Notes: generated by a model not told the origin, from the sequence alone. 64,000 nucleotides of DNA from Paenibacillus senegalimassiliensis (GCF_001486585.1 NZ_LN909046.1:868001-932000); one strand, 5' to 3'; positions 35,799 through 43,804 are shown, numbered from the stretch's first letter. Numbers and translations are program-made.

Positions 35799-36350
35799 AT
35801 GAAAATGGTCAAAGGTTTAGTTGTAGCAGGTCTCGCAGCAGTTTTACTGGCAGGATGTGGTTCGAATGATGGCGCAGCCGGGGGCAATACAGGCGCAGCC
35901 GGAAACAACGCTGAGCAAACAGATGCTACAACAACGGCATCGATTGTCAATCAAGCCGATGCTTTTGTAAGTGCAGTAAGTGAGCAAGGAACTTGGATTA
36001 TCGCGACGCTTAATGATTTGACGGTAGATCAGGATGTGGTCGTAGCTGGACAATTCCATGACAAAAACGATGAAACCAAGGATATTTACCGTAAAATAGC
36101 TCTGTACACGCAAGATGCTGACCACAATATCATCGATTCGTTTACACTGACCGTTCCTAAATTGACGGCCCAAAGTGAAAACTTGAAGATTCAAGGTGGT
36201 ACAGTTAAAGGCGACGTTTACGTAGAAGCTAATGGCTTTAGCCTGGACAAAACAGCCACGATTGACGGCAACCTGTACTTTGCCAGCGAAGATGTGAAGG
36301 GAACAGCCGTAGTTGAAGGTACTGTTACCGGAGCAACTGAAGTTCAATAA
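35799..36350 (+). CDS. Secreted lipoprotein, function unknown, bactofilin-like end
   Basis: 183 residues with a lipoprotein signal (lipobox LLAGC, Cys20), a Gly/Ala/Asn/Thr linker (about 21-48) and a beta-rich domain. The C-terminal 50 residues (GGTVKGDVYVEANGFSLDK, then IDGNLYF, VEGTVTG) have the short repeated G-x-V/L-Y/F pattern of a polymer-forming beta-helix such as bactofilin; this resemblance is weak. ATG 35799 follows AGGAGGGAAA. Its promoter appears to depend on an FNR/CRP-type activator, so expression may respond to low oxygen or redox state (inference). Confidence 0.75.
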   Translation: MKMVKGLVVAGLAAVLLAGCGSNDGAAGGNTGAAGNNAEQTDATTTASIVNQADAFVSAVSEQGTWIIATLNDLTVDQDVVVAGQFHDKNDETKDIYRKIALYTQDADHNIIDSFTLTVPKLTAQSENLKIQGGTVKGDVYVEANGFSLDKTATIDGNLYFASEDVKGTAVVEGTVTGATEVQ

Positions 36351-36368
36351 GTTACGCTATTGCAGCTA

Positions 36369-36408
36369 AGAAGCAGACCAGCCTTACGGGTTGGTCTGCT
36401 TCTTTATT
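36369..36408 (+). terminator. Terminator after the lipoprotein gene
   Basis: AGAAGCAGACCA and TGGTCTGCTTCT form a 12-bp stem, then TTATT. The 140 bases from here to the asd leader show only a TATAAT (about 36532) that may be the asd -10 box. Confidence 0.85.
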
Positions 36409-36554
36409 GTGCGCCGTTGTGAGGTAGAGGATGGCACGTTACAAGCCATTTTGTCATATGGTAAAAGGGAGCATCATGGAAATTTTGCGAAATAGGTTTA
36501 CGTAAAGCCGGTTATTTGGTAATATTATCGCAATATAATTTGAACATGAAATGC

Positions 36555-36852
36555 ATTGATGAGACAAGTAGGTAAATACAGCCTTTCCCAGAGAGCTCCG
36601 GTTGCTGAAAAGGAGCATAGCGCTTATTCACTGAATAAAGACTCTGAGCAGCACATCGGAACGGGAAGTTAGCGGGATGGTGTGACAGGAGCTCCTGTTA
36701 CAGAGCTAGAGTATACGCGTATTTGGCCGAGGGCCGGAGAGGCTGTACTTGAAGAGGCTAGGATGGCGACATCTTAGCGAATCTGGGGTGGTACCGCGGG
36801 CATACCAATCTCGCCCCCAAGACGAAATCTGTCTTGGAGGTGGGATTTTTTT
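36555..36852 (+). ncRNA. T-box riboswitch leader of asd
   Basis: The T-box consensus GGGTGGTACCGCGG is at 36786-36799, the UGGN sequence that binds the tRNA acceptor end. Stem I features lie upstream: AAGTAG (36566-36571), CAGAGAGCTCC (about 36589) and the 3' strand with TGAATAAAGACTCTGAG (36632-36648). The terminator follows: CCAAGAC and GTCTTGG with flanking GCCCC/GGTGGG pairs, then eight Ts (about 36813-36852). Uncharged tRNA would stabilise the antiterminator and switch asd on. The specifier is not certain; AAA (Lys) at 36637-36639 is my tentative reading. Confidence 0.9.
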
Positions 36853-36925
36853 AATTTGACCACAACCTGACAGCGATCTCGCCAAAGGTACACATATAAC
36901 CAACAGGGAAAGGACTGGAGCACGG

Positions 36926-38011
36926 ATGGGAGAAAAGTTGAAAGTAGGTATTGTCGGAGGTACGGGAATGGTGGGGCAGCGGTTCGTTCAATTGCTGGAC
37001 GGACACCCTTGGTTTGAGGTGACGAGCATTGCGGCTAGCGCAGGATCGGCAGGCAAGACATACGAAGAAGCGGTACAAGGACGCTGGAAGATGGCAGGAG
37101 CTATTCCTGCGGCTGTGAAGGACATCGTGGTTCAGGATGCCTCCAAGGTGGAAGAGGTTACGGCTGACATCGACTTTGTATTCTGTGCTGTGGACATGAA
37201 GAAGGCGGAAATTCAAGCGCTGGAAGAAGCTTATGCCAAGACCGGGACACCGGTAATCTCCAATAACTCAGCCCATCGTTGGACGCCAGATGTCCCGATG
37301 GTTATTCCGGAAATTAATCCGCAGCATATTGAGGTCATTGAAGCCCAACGGAAGCGTCTAGGCACCTCCACTGGATTCATCGCTGTCAAGCCGAACTGCT
37401 CGATTCAGAGCTATGTTCCGGCTCTGAATGCGCTCCTTCATTTTGAGCCAACCACCGTGGTCGCTTCGACGTACCAGGCGATCTCCGGGGCAGGCAAGAA
37501 TTTTACCGATTGGCCAGATATGCTGGACAATGTTATTCCTTATATCGGCGGAGAAGAAGAGAAGAGCGAGCAGGAGCCGCTGCGCATTTGGGGCCATGTG
37601 GATGGCGGACAGATCGTGAAGGCTAGTGCGCCGCTCATAACGACACAGTGCATCCGGGTGCCGGTAACGGACGGCCACTTGGCAACCGTATTTGTCTCCT
37701 TCAAGAAGAAGCCATCGGAAGCGGAGATTATTGAGTGCTGGCGTCAATTTAAAGGCAGACCTCAGGAGCTTGCTTTGCCAAGCGCACCGCAGCAGTTCAT
37801 TACTTATTTCGAAGAAGAGAACCGTCCGCAAACGAAGCTGGACCGTGATTTGGAGAAGGGAATGGGCGTATCGGTTGGCCGCTTGCGGACAGATTCCGTT
37901 TACGATTACAAGTTCGTGGGTCTGTCCCATAACACGCTGCGCGGAGCGGCTGGTGGTGCCGTACTGATTGCCGAATTATTGAAGGCCGAAGGATATATTC
38001 AAGCCAAGTAA
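36926..38011 (+). CDS. asd: Aspartate-semialdehyde dehydrogenase
   Basis: 361 residues; reduces aspartyl-4-phosphate to aspartate semialdehyde, the branch point to lysine/diaminopimelate, threonine, methionine and isoleucine. The NADP-binding motif GIVGGTGMVGQRF opens the chain, the catalytic cysteine lies in VKPNCSIQSY, and the chain ends SHNTLRGAAGGAVLIAELL. These, with the 360-residue length, mark the archaeal/fungal subtype rather than the shorter usual bacterial one. ATG follows AAAGGACTGGAG-type sequence with an acceptable site. Upstream T-box control implies response to shortage of one aspartate-family amino acid. Confidence 0.95.
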   Translation: MGEKLKVGIVGGTGMVGQRFVQLLDGHPWFEVTSIAASAGSAGKTYEEAVQGRWKMAGAIPAAVKDIVVQDASKVEEVTADIDFVFCAVDMKKAEIQALEEAYAKTGTPVISNNSAHRWTPDVPMVIPEINPQHIEVIEAQRKRLGTSTGFIAVKPNCSIQSYVPALNALLHFEPTTVVASTYQAISGAGKNFTDWPDMLDNVIPYIGGEEEKSEQEPLRIWGHVDGGQIVKASAPLITTQCIRVPVTDGHLATVFVSFKKKPSEAEIIECWRQFKGRPQELALPSAPQQFITYFEEENRPQTKLDRDLEKGMGVSVGRLRTDSVYDYKFVGLSHNTLRGAAGGAVLIAELLKAEGYIQAK

Positions 38012-38025
38012 TAGGGGAGTGCAAC

Positions 38026-38481
38026 ATGGAGATAAGATTGGATGATTTAAGCGGTCCAGAAATTATAGCTTTTATCGGGGAGCATCTGACGAATATGTCC
38101 GCGACGTCTCCACCCGAGAGTGTTCATGCCTTGAATATTGAAGGGTTGAAGCAGCCGGGAGTAACGTTCTGGAGCCTTTGGCTGGAGGGGGAACTGGCTG
38201 GTTGTGGCGCCTTAAAGGAACTGGACTCGCAGCATGCTGAGGTGAAGTCCATGCGCACGGCCATTCCATACCGGGGCAAGGGAGTTGCCAAGCATATGCT
38301 GGAGCATCTTCTGGAGGAGGCAAAACGGCGTGGTTATCAGCAAGTCAGCCTGGAGACGGGATCGATGGAGGCATTTGTCCCGGCTCGTGGGCTGTACGAG
38401 GGCTTTGGCTTTCGCTACTGTGGACCGTTTGCCGATTATGAGGAAGACCCCAACAGTGTGTTCATGACCAAGCTGCTGTAA
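38026..38481 (+). CDS. GNAT-family N-acetyltransferase
   Basis: 151 residues with the GNAT core: KSMRTAIPYRGKGVAKHMLEHLLEEAKRRG is motif A, with the acetyl-CoA pyrophosphate loop R-x-x-G-x-A (given as separate positions about 82-112), then VSLETGSMEAFVPARGLYEG for motif B. The pattern resembles YpeA/ElaA-like small acetyltransferases. It follows asd by 14 bp after AGGGGAG and is likely co-transcribed, thus also under T-box control. Substrate unknown. Confidence 0.87.
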   Translation: MEIRLDDLSGPEIIAFIGEHLTNMSATSPPESVHALNIEGLKQPGVTFWSLWLEGELAGCGALKELDSQHAEVKSMRTAIPYRGKGVAKHMLEHLLEEAKRRGYQQVSLETGSMEAFVPARGLYEGFGFRYCGPFADYEEDPNSVFMTKLL

Positions 38482-38501
38482 TGCTGTATAGTTCGACAAA
38501 G

Positions 38502-38542
38502 AAAATGGCGGTGTAGGAGTAGATTCCTATACCGCCACTTTT
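38502..38542. terminator. Bidirectional terminator
   Basis: AAAATGGCGGTGTAGGA and TCCTATACCGCCACTTTT form a long stem with A and T runs on either side, between convergent genes. Confidence 0.85.
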
Positions 38543-38552
38543 GTTACATAAG

Positions 38553-38864
38553 TTAGATAATCACGGCTGTACCACTTACGGTAACCATCAGCATACCTTC
38601 GCGAATGACTTCATAATCGATGTCCACGCCGATAATAGCGTTGGCACGCAATTGGGAGGCCTCCTGACGCATTTCGGCAAAGGCAGTATCGCGAGCTTCC
38701 TGTAGCTTGTTCTCGTAAGCACCGGAGCGTCCTCCGACGATATCTGTGATGGAGGCCATGAAGTCGCGTACAACGTTGGCGCCCATGATGACCTCACCTG
38801 TTACGACGCCCAAATATTGCTGAACCGGCGAACCTTCAATAGTTGGTGTTGTTGTAATAATCAT
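38553..38864 (-). CDS. YbjQ-family protein (UPF0145, heavy-metal-binding domain-like)
   Basis: 103 residues of PF01906: [28 protein letters not shown], then [30 protein letters not shown]. These proteins form beta-rich pentamers of unknown function; 'heavy-metal binding' is a database label with little proof. The ATG at 38864 follows AGGAGG at a good distance; the frame extends 11 codons further without a site. It stands as a single gene. Confidence 0.88.
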   Translation of the reverse strand: MIITTTPTIEGSPVQQYLGVVTGEVIMGANVVRDFMASITDIVGGRSGAYENKLQEARDTAFAEMRQEASQLRANAIIGVDIDYEVIREGMLMVTVSGTAVII

Positions 38865-38940
38865 TGATTTTGCCCTCCTGGAAATGGAATAACTCACTGT
38901 AAGTTGATACGCGCGCCTGGAGGATTGGTTTCAGTGCTGC

Positions 38941-39666
38941 TCAAGTAAATAACTCAGACATGGAAATGTGTAACCCGTTAAATACCTGTGATGCTGCAAA
39001 TGAACCTACAGTGTTTGCGTAGTAATACATATCGGCAATTTCCTTGTCCTGAAAGATATATACCGTCACCTGCTTCTTCATTGGGTCAACGATCCAATAC
39101 TCTTGTACTCCGCAGGCCCGGTATAGATCAAGCTTCTGAATCACATCTCTGCTTCGCGTAGACGGGGACAGCACCTCCACAACCAGCGTAGGGGTCCCTT
39201 GGTATTTGCCATGTTCATCGACTTGGTCTTTGTCGCAAATCACGACGAGATCAGGCTGAACCACGCAAGTATTACCAGCCCTCTTCTCCAAGGTTACATC
39301 AAAGGGCGAGGTCAGCGGGGTGCAGGACTTACCTTTGAACCAGCCGTAGAATAAGCCGTGCAACTCGTGAACGGTATGCTGGTGCTGGAATGAAGGAGAA
39401 GCCAGATTATACAGGGTACCGTCAATCAATTCAAAGCGTTGATCTGATGCCTTGCTTAGTTCAAGGAACTCTTCATAGCTTACCCGGGCATAACTCGTTT
39501 CATAGGCTGACGCATTTTCTTTAAGCAAATTGTGCCCACCCTCTGGGAAGGAGCTTAGCGTAGCTACTGCTTTGCCGTTCTTGGTAATGATGATCTCCTC
39601 GCGGGCCTCTGCAAACTTCAAATACTTGCCAAAATTGTTCTGCATATCTGTCGAGGTTACATGCAC
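38941..39666 (-). CDS. Phd/YefM-type antitoxin domain fused to Uma2-family nuclease
   Basis: 241 residues in two parts. Residues 1-50 (TSTDMQNNFGKYLKFAEARE, IITKNGKAVATLSSF) are a Phd/YefM DNA-binding antitoxin domain. Residues about 65-241 are a Uma2/DUF820 domain of the PD-(D/E)XK superfamily: RFELIDGTLYNLASPS, VQPDLVVICD, TPTLVVEVLSPSTRSRD and YRACGVQEYWIVDP, with the catalytic aspartate in PDLVV and E-x-L in VVEVL. The cleavage target of Uma2 proteins is not established. There is no separate toxin gene next door. The TTAGCTA repeats upstream suggest self-repression. Confidence 0.83.
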   Translation of the reverse strand: MHVTSTDMQNNFGKYLKFAEAREEIIITKNGKAVATLSSFPEGGHNLLKENASAYETSYARVSYEEFLELSKASDQRFELIDGTLYNLASPSFQHQHTVHELHGLFYGWFKGKSCTPLTSPFDVTLEKRAGNTCVVQPDLVVICDKDQVDEHGKYQGTPTLVVEVLSPSTRSRDVIQKLDLYRACGVQEYWIVDPMKKQVTVYIFQDKEIADMYYYANTVGSFAASQVFNGLHISMSELFT

Positions 39667-39682
39667 TTCAAATCACCTCATT

Positions 39683-39744
39683 TTAGCTATTTATAGATAT
39701 ATATATTAGCTAAGATTAGAGGGAGAATCAAATGATTTAGCTAA
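39683..39744. promoter_or_regulatory. Three TTAGCTA(A) repeats upstream of the Phd-Uma2 gene
   Basis: TTAGCTAT at 39683, and the palindrome TTAGCTAA at 39706-39713 and 39737-39744, with AT-rich spacers that include TATATATAT. Antitoxins of the Phd family bind repeated short palindromes at their own promoters, so these are likely operators. Confidence 0.6.
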
Positions 39745-39758
39745 CTTGTGAGAATAGA

Positions 39759-40697
39759 TTAAGACAACTTGCTTAGGTTCTTCACCTGCAGGCGCTTCTG
39801 CAACTTATCCCAATTGGGTGTCAGCACGCCAGCTTCCTTCTTCCATTTTTCGAACACATTAGCTAAGGCTGCAAGTTCGCTGAAGTTGCCATCGACAAAG
39901 CGGCTAATGGGAAGGATATGATACAGCTTGAAAAACATACGTAATAGTGTAGGGTGGTTACGAATGAACGCAGCTTGAGATGCGGGTACCAGGGGATAAC
40001 CCAAAGTTTCCAGTACGTGGAATCCCTCACCCATGGCTGCGACGACCTCCCTTAGCAGCTTGTCGTCCCGTGCCACTTTATTCATCTGATAGTCGTGAAG
40101 TACAGGCGCGTAGTTCATGGCCAAGATTAGTATCACATGATTCTTGAGCCAAGCATCCATATCATCCAGGTAAGTCAACTTGTAGCGGGCCGAGGCAAAG
40201 GCACGTTCCAACTCCGTTTTGAAGGGAATAGGTCCATCCAGCCCGCCGAGAACCATTTGGCCTCCGGTCCGAACAGCGACCATCCGCTCGGGATCCCGTC
40301 GTCCGGCGGACAGCTGGAAGCCGAAGGCAACCTGTTTCGGTGTCTCGCTATGCTTCTCCAGGAACTGCTGCATCTCCCAAGCATCGGTGTTGTTACCGAT
40401 CATGACGATATGACGGCTTCGATTAGCCGCAAGAATAGGCAGGACACTGGGGAAATCGTTATATTTCATCACGACAAAAATCAAATCGTAAACCTCTTCG
40501 GCATCCAGCGTGCGAATGACTCGAATAGGGTCTTTTGTCGTTTTAAGCTGGAAATAATGACGGATGACCAGGCCATCCTTCTCCAATTGGTCCGCACGGG
40601 AGCCGCGTGCTAGTACAGATACCTCGTTACCTCCTTGAATTAACGCATGAGCCAGATAGCTCCCCAACACCCCTGCACCATAAATCAATACTTTCAT
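39759..40697 (-). CDS. Ketopantoate reductase (ApbA/PanE)-family oxidoreductase
   Basis: 312 residues. The N-terminal Rossmann domain begins IYGAGVLGSYLAHAL (NADPH site GxGxxG) with SVLARG for the 2'-phosphate. The helical C-terminal domain holds the conserved lysine region DAWLKNHVILILAMNY and the E/N positions of PanE. True PanE makes pantoate for CoA, but many Firmicute paralogues act on other oxo acids. Divergence from a TetR regulator with twin operators argues for an inducible, non-biosynthetic role (inference). Confidence 0.82.
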   Translation of the reverse strand: MKVLIYGAGVLGSYLAHALIQGGNEVSVLARGSRADQLEKDGLVIRHYFQLKTTKDPIRVIRTLDAEEVYDLIFVVMKYNDFPSVLPILAANRSRHIVMIGNNTDAWEMQQFLEKHSETPKQVAFGFQLSAGRRDPERMVAVRTGGQMVLGGLDGPIPFKTELERAFASARYKLTYLDDMDAWLKNHVILILAMNYAPVLHDYQMNKVARDDKLLREVVAAMGEGFHVLETLGYPLVPASQAAFIRNHPTLLRMFFKLYHILPISRFVDGNFSELAALANVFEKWKKEAGVLTPNWDKLQKRLQVKNLSKLS

Positions 40698-40733
40698 CTC
40701 TATTGTTCATCCTCTCTAAATTAATTAACAAAT

Positions 40734-40828
40734 GTTGATTAATCAACGATTATTGAATAAAATGAGCTTATCACCGTGTGAGAGGGGCTTCAATAGCCAA
40801 TTCAATACGTTTTGTTGAGAAATCAACA
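40734..40828. promoter_or_regulatory. Twin palindromic operators between panE-like and tetR-type genes
   Basis: GTTGATTAATCAAC at 40734-40747 (perfect 14-mer) and TGTTGA-GAAA-TCAACA at 40813-40828 share the GTTGA/TCAAC arms. TTGAGA (40815-40820), 16 bp and TATTTT (40837-40842) make a weak promoter for the regulator gene overlapped by the second site. Confidence 0.65.
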
Positions 40829-40869
40829 GTTCGCTTTATTTTGTTCATTAACGAATTATAGGAGGACAT

Positions 40870-41454
40870 ATGGATCGAAGAATATTAAAATCGCGGCAAG
40901 CCATTATGGAGGCTTTCATCGAACTGCTGTCAGAGAAGAACCTGGAGAAGATAACAATTAATGATATCGCCGAGCGGGCAAATGTGAACCGGGGGACGAT
41001 TTATTTGCATTTTACCGATAAGTACGATTTACAAGAGCAGTGCATCAACACCTATCTCCAGCAGCTACAAGACAGTTGCCTGGTCGATGGCGAGGTTACG
41101 GAGCTACAGATGCAAGACATACTGCTACGTTCCTTCGAGTTCCTGGAAGCGAACGTCACTATTTATAACACGTTGATTACGGGAAGTGGGATTCCTGTGT
41201 TCAGGGAGAGCATGATGAAGATGGTGGGGGAAGGTGTGAAGGATTATCTGGAAAAGTGCAGGCTTGACCTGCAATTGAGCCTGGAAGTAGAGGTACAGTT
41301 TATTACGTCGGCTGTGGTCGGGTTGATGGAATGGTGGGTGAAGGAAGGGATTCCTTATCCTCCGCTGGCGATGGTTGAGCAACTGCAACAGTTGTTGATG
41401 CGCCATTTCCGATTGTCGGATGTCGTGAAGTTGGGAGCGACCAAGCACAGATAG
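40870..41454 (+). CDS. TetR-family transcriptional regulator
   Basis: 194 residues. The N-terminal helix-turn-helix is readable: RQAIMEAFIELLSEK, ITINDIAERANVNRGTIYLHF, DKYDLQEQCI. The C-terminal part resembles the TetR_C_33 group common in Firmicutes. ATG follows GGAGGACAT. It is divergent from the ketopantoate reductase-like gene, and two matching palindromes lie between them, so it should repress both. The ligand is unknown. Confidence 0.9.
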   Translation: MDRRILKSRQAIMEAFIELLSEKNLEKITINDIAERANVNRGTIYLHFTDKYDLQEQCINTYLQQLQDSCLVDGEVTELQMQDILLRSFEFLEANVTIYNTLITGSGIPVFRESMMKMVGEGVKDYLEKCRLDLQLSLEVEVQFITSAVVGLMEWWVKEGIPYPPLAMVEQLQQLLMRHFRLSDVVKLGATKHR

Positions 41455-41461
41455 GATAAAA

Positions 41462-41502
41462 AAAATAGCCGATCCCTTGTGAGACTTGGAATCGGCTGTT
41501 TT
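41462..41502. terminator. Bidirectional terminator between tetR-type gene and FMN reductase gene
   Basis: AGCCGATCCC and TGGAATCGGCT form the stem, with AAAAAT before and GTTTT after it, serving both convergent genes. Confidence 0.8.
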
Positions 41503-41532
41503 GAGCAAAGAGATCAGCTTGAACGTTACTTG

Positions 41533-42084
41533 TTACTCTTGTGTCTCTTCAAGGTGACGGTAGGTTTTCGCTAGCAAAGCGATATCTTCAGCCAGGCGCT
41601 CAATTCGGAACTTCACGTCGTCGTTGACGATCTGTTTGCGGAAGAAGTCTTGCTCTTCGACAAAGACGTAAGACTGAACGATACGGGCCTTCAAGTAGGT
41701 CAGAATTGGTTTGAGCTGCTGTTCAGGGACAAGGTAATGGCGAGCCGAGCCTGCGGTGGCTATAATACCGACTACTTTGCCTTGTAGCGCATTTTGCGGC
41801 AGCAGATCGAAGATATTCTTCAGCGTTCCGGGAATGGAGGCTTGAAAGATCGGGGTACCGATCACTAGAATATCGGCATCCATGATGGTCTTGGTCACGG
41901 TTCCCGTATCGCCTTCATAATCCAGATAGTTGCGTCCGTCACTAAATTGAACGTCATATTCGCCTAAATCAAGCAGGGTCGTCTCGATGTCGGGATATTT
42001 CTCCCGCAGGATGTTTAGCGTGTGCTCAACGGCGGTTTTGGTTTTGGAACCCACGATGGTTCCTGATAATCCAACAGCTAACAT
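41533..42084 (-). CDS. NADPH-dependent FMN reductase-family protein
   Basis: 183 residues of flavodoxin-like fold. GLSGTIVGSKTKTAVE is the FMN phosphate loop near the N-terminus, GTPIFQASIPGTLKNIFDLLP contacts the isoalloxazine, and GIIATAGSARHYLVPEQQL follows. It would supply reduced FMN or reduce quinones/azo compounds. It lies 35 bp after the luciferase-like oxidoreductase gene in the same operon, which fits a flavin reductase/monooxygenase pair. Confidence 0.87.
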   Translation of the reverse strand: MLAVGLSGTIVGSKTKTAVEHTLNILREKYPDIETTLLDLGEYDVQFSDGRNYLDYEGDTGTVTKTIMDADILVIGTPIFQASIPGTLKNIFDLLPQNALQGKVVGIIATAGSARHYLVPEQQLKPILTYLKARIVQSYVFVEEQDFFRKQIVNDDVKFRIERLAEDIALLAKTYRHLEETQE

Positions 42085-42119
42085 AGGTTATTCCTCCCTT
42101 GGGGTTGAGGCTTCAAATT

Positions 42120-43178
42120 TCAGGCTTTGGCTGTATATTTGCGAATGGCTGGCAGAATTTCCGTGCCAATCAGTTCAAGGTTGCGTTGCAGCTTGTCAAA
42201 GGGCATGCCGCCAAAATCAATTTGGGCAATGTAGCGCTGATGGCCAAATAGCTCGTGCTGATACAATATTTTCTCGATAATCTGCTGCGGGCTGCCGACG
42301 TTCATAATGTGATGAGGGTCGCCGCCTTGCATGAATAGCTGCTTGTAGAAGCCCTGTCCGTTGGTCTTCTTCATTCCTTCGTTGATATGAGGGTACAGAT
42401 CCTCCAGCGCTTGCTGTGAGGTGTCTGCGGCATAGAAGAATCCAGCGGTAGCAATCGGCAATTCGTCAGGGTTATGACCAGCTTGGCGGGCTGCTTGCCG
42501 ATAGGCATCCACGGTTTGCTTGAACGCTGAAGCAGGTCCACCCAGATGGGCCATGTACATAGGCACTCCGGCATAGCCGGCTTTAATGGCACTGGCTGGT
42601 CCACCGCCTACAGCTCGCCAGATGGGCAGAGAGCCGTCCTGCGGACGAGGCAACACTTTAGCGTTGCGGAGCGGAGCGCGATATTCGCCTTCCCAGTTCA
42701 AGACAGGGTGTTCGTTAATTTGGAGTAGCAGGTCGAATTTCTCTTCAAACAACTCTTCGTAGTCACGCACGTTGTAGCCCAGCAAGTCGAACAGCCCTAC
42801 TCTGGACGCTCGTCCGGCTACAAGCTCGGCCCGGCCACCGGAGATCAGATCGATGGTGGCGAAATCCTCATACACTCGTACGGGGTCAGACGTGCTGATA
42901 ATGGTTGCCGAGCTACCAAGTTTGATGGTACGGGTAGCTTGAGCGATGGCAGCGAGCACGACAGTATGGGCCTGTGTCGCAAAATAATCCTGATGGCTCT
43001 CACCGATGCTGAAGAAGTCCAGCCCGGCCTGTTCGGCCAGCTTTGCGTACTCAATAATTTGCTTAATACGTTCCTGGGCAGAAATACGTTCACCTGTGTT
43101 AGGGTCAGGGAGATGATCCCCAAGAGTGTAGATGCCAAATTCCAGTCCTTTGCTTGGATCAAGACGATATTTATTCAT
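42120..43178 (-). CDS. Luciferase-like (LLM class) flavin-dependent oxidoreductase
   Basis: 352 residues of the bacterial luciferase TIM-barrel family: FGIYTLGDHLPDPNTG, FFSIGESHQDYFATQAHTVV, RTIKLGSSATIISTSDPVRVYE and SGGRAELVAGRAS. These use FMNH2 from a partner reductase, supplied here by the next gene. It may oxidise sulfonates, nitriles or other small molecules; the natural substrate is unknown. ATG 43178 after GAGGTGAAG is preferred; the frame extends 18 codons further. The promoter has TATAAT on the minus strand (43239-43244) and is covered by HxlR-type dyads. Confidence 0.88.
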   Translation of the reverse strand: MNKYRLDPSKGLEFGIYTLGDHLPDPNTGERISAQERIKQIIEYAKLAEQAGLDFFSIGESHQDYFATQAHTVVLAAIAQATRTIKLGSSATIISTSDPVRVYEDFATIDLISGGRAELVAGRASRVGLFDLLGYNVRDYEELFEEKFDLLLQINEHPVLNWEGEYRAPLRNAKVLPRPQDGSLPIWRAVGGGPASAIKAGYAGVPMYMAHLGGPASAFKQTVDAYRQAARQAGHNPDELPIATAGFFYAADTSQQALEDLYPHINEGMKKTNGQGFYKQLFMQGGDPHHIMNVGSPQQIIEKILYQHELFGHQRYIAQIDFGGMPFDKLQRNLELIGTEILPAIRKYTAKA

Positions 43179-43238
43179 AGGTCGCTTCACCTCTGATGGA
43201 TTTGTAATGAATGTTGAATCATGAGTTTTCATGCCTTT

Positions 43239-43305
43239 ATTATAGCCCTGTCACCTACTTTTAGTAAGTACGCACTTAAAAGTGGTATAGTTACTTATAG
43301 GTAAC
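43239..43305. promoter_or_regulatory. Divergent control region with three dyads (HxlR-type)
   Basis: TACT-TTT-AGTA at 43256-43266, CACTT-AA-AAGTG at 43273-43284 and GTTAC-TTATAG-GTAAC at 43290-43305. On the minus strand TTACTA, 17 bp and TATAAT (43239-43244) form the oxidoreductase promoter, with its -35 under the first dyad. HxlR/YodB regulators are known to bind TACT-like palindromes. Confidence 0.62.
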
Positions 43306-43393
43306 CTAGGCAGCGAACATAAACAGCATGATAGGCTATGAAACCATAAAGCCATAAGTCATAAAAATGAATGGAAGGGAGTGTTACCAGGTC

Positions 43394-43774
43394 ATGCAGA
43401 AACATCCCGGATTTTGCCGCGTAGATAATGCCTTGGAGATCTTGGTCGGAAAATGGAAGCCCATCATTTTGCTGTACCTGCTTCAGGAGGGAACCAAACG
43501 GTTCAGCGAATTAAAGCGTCATTTACCGGAGATTTCGCAGAAAATGCTGACGCAAAATCTGCGTGAATTGGAGGCCGAGGAAATCATCGAACGGATCGTT
43601 TACCCCGAGGTGCCTCCAAGAGTTGAGTATTCGATGACGGAATATGGTCGCAGTCTGGAGCCGATTCTGGACGCGATGCACAATTGGGGCACCAGACATG
43701 TGCAGCGCAAGTCACAGAAAGAGCAAGAGCAAGGAGCCGAGGGGCAAGCACCGCAAATTCATGCGGCTGAATAA
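43394..43774 (+). CDS. HxlR-family transcriptional regulator
   Basis: About 126 residues of winged-helix HxlR/DUF24 type: CRVDNALEILVGKWKPIILLYLL, RFSELKRHLPEISQKMLTQNLRELE and RVEYSMTEYGRSLEPIL (three separate stretches). A conserved N-terminal cysteine in GFC, eight or so residues in, matches the redox-sensing Cys of YodB/CatR, so it may sense quinones or other electrophiles. The ATG at 43394 follows GGAAGGGAG; one at 43367 has no site. It is divergent from the luciferase-like/FMN reductase operon and probably represses it. Confidence 0.88.
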   Translation: MQKHPGFCRVDNALEILVGKWKPIILLYLLQEGTKRFSELKRHLPEISQKMLTQNLRELEAEEIIERIVYPEVPPRVEYSMTEYGRSLEPILDAMHNWGTRHVQRKSQKEQEQGAEGQAPQIHAAE

Positions 43775-43804
43775 CCATGTGCCCCGGCTGGAGAGGGGAA
43801 GCAA

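Noticed and set aside
40718..40746. Minus-strand promoter TTGATT-17-TAATTT for the ketopantoate reductase-like gene
   Set aside because: The start point would fall on the ribosome site, leaving too short a leader; the -10 is also poor.
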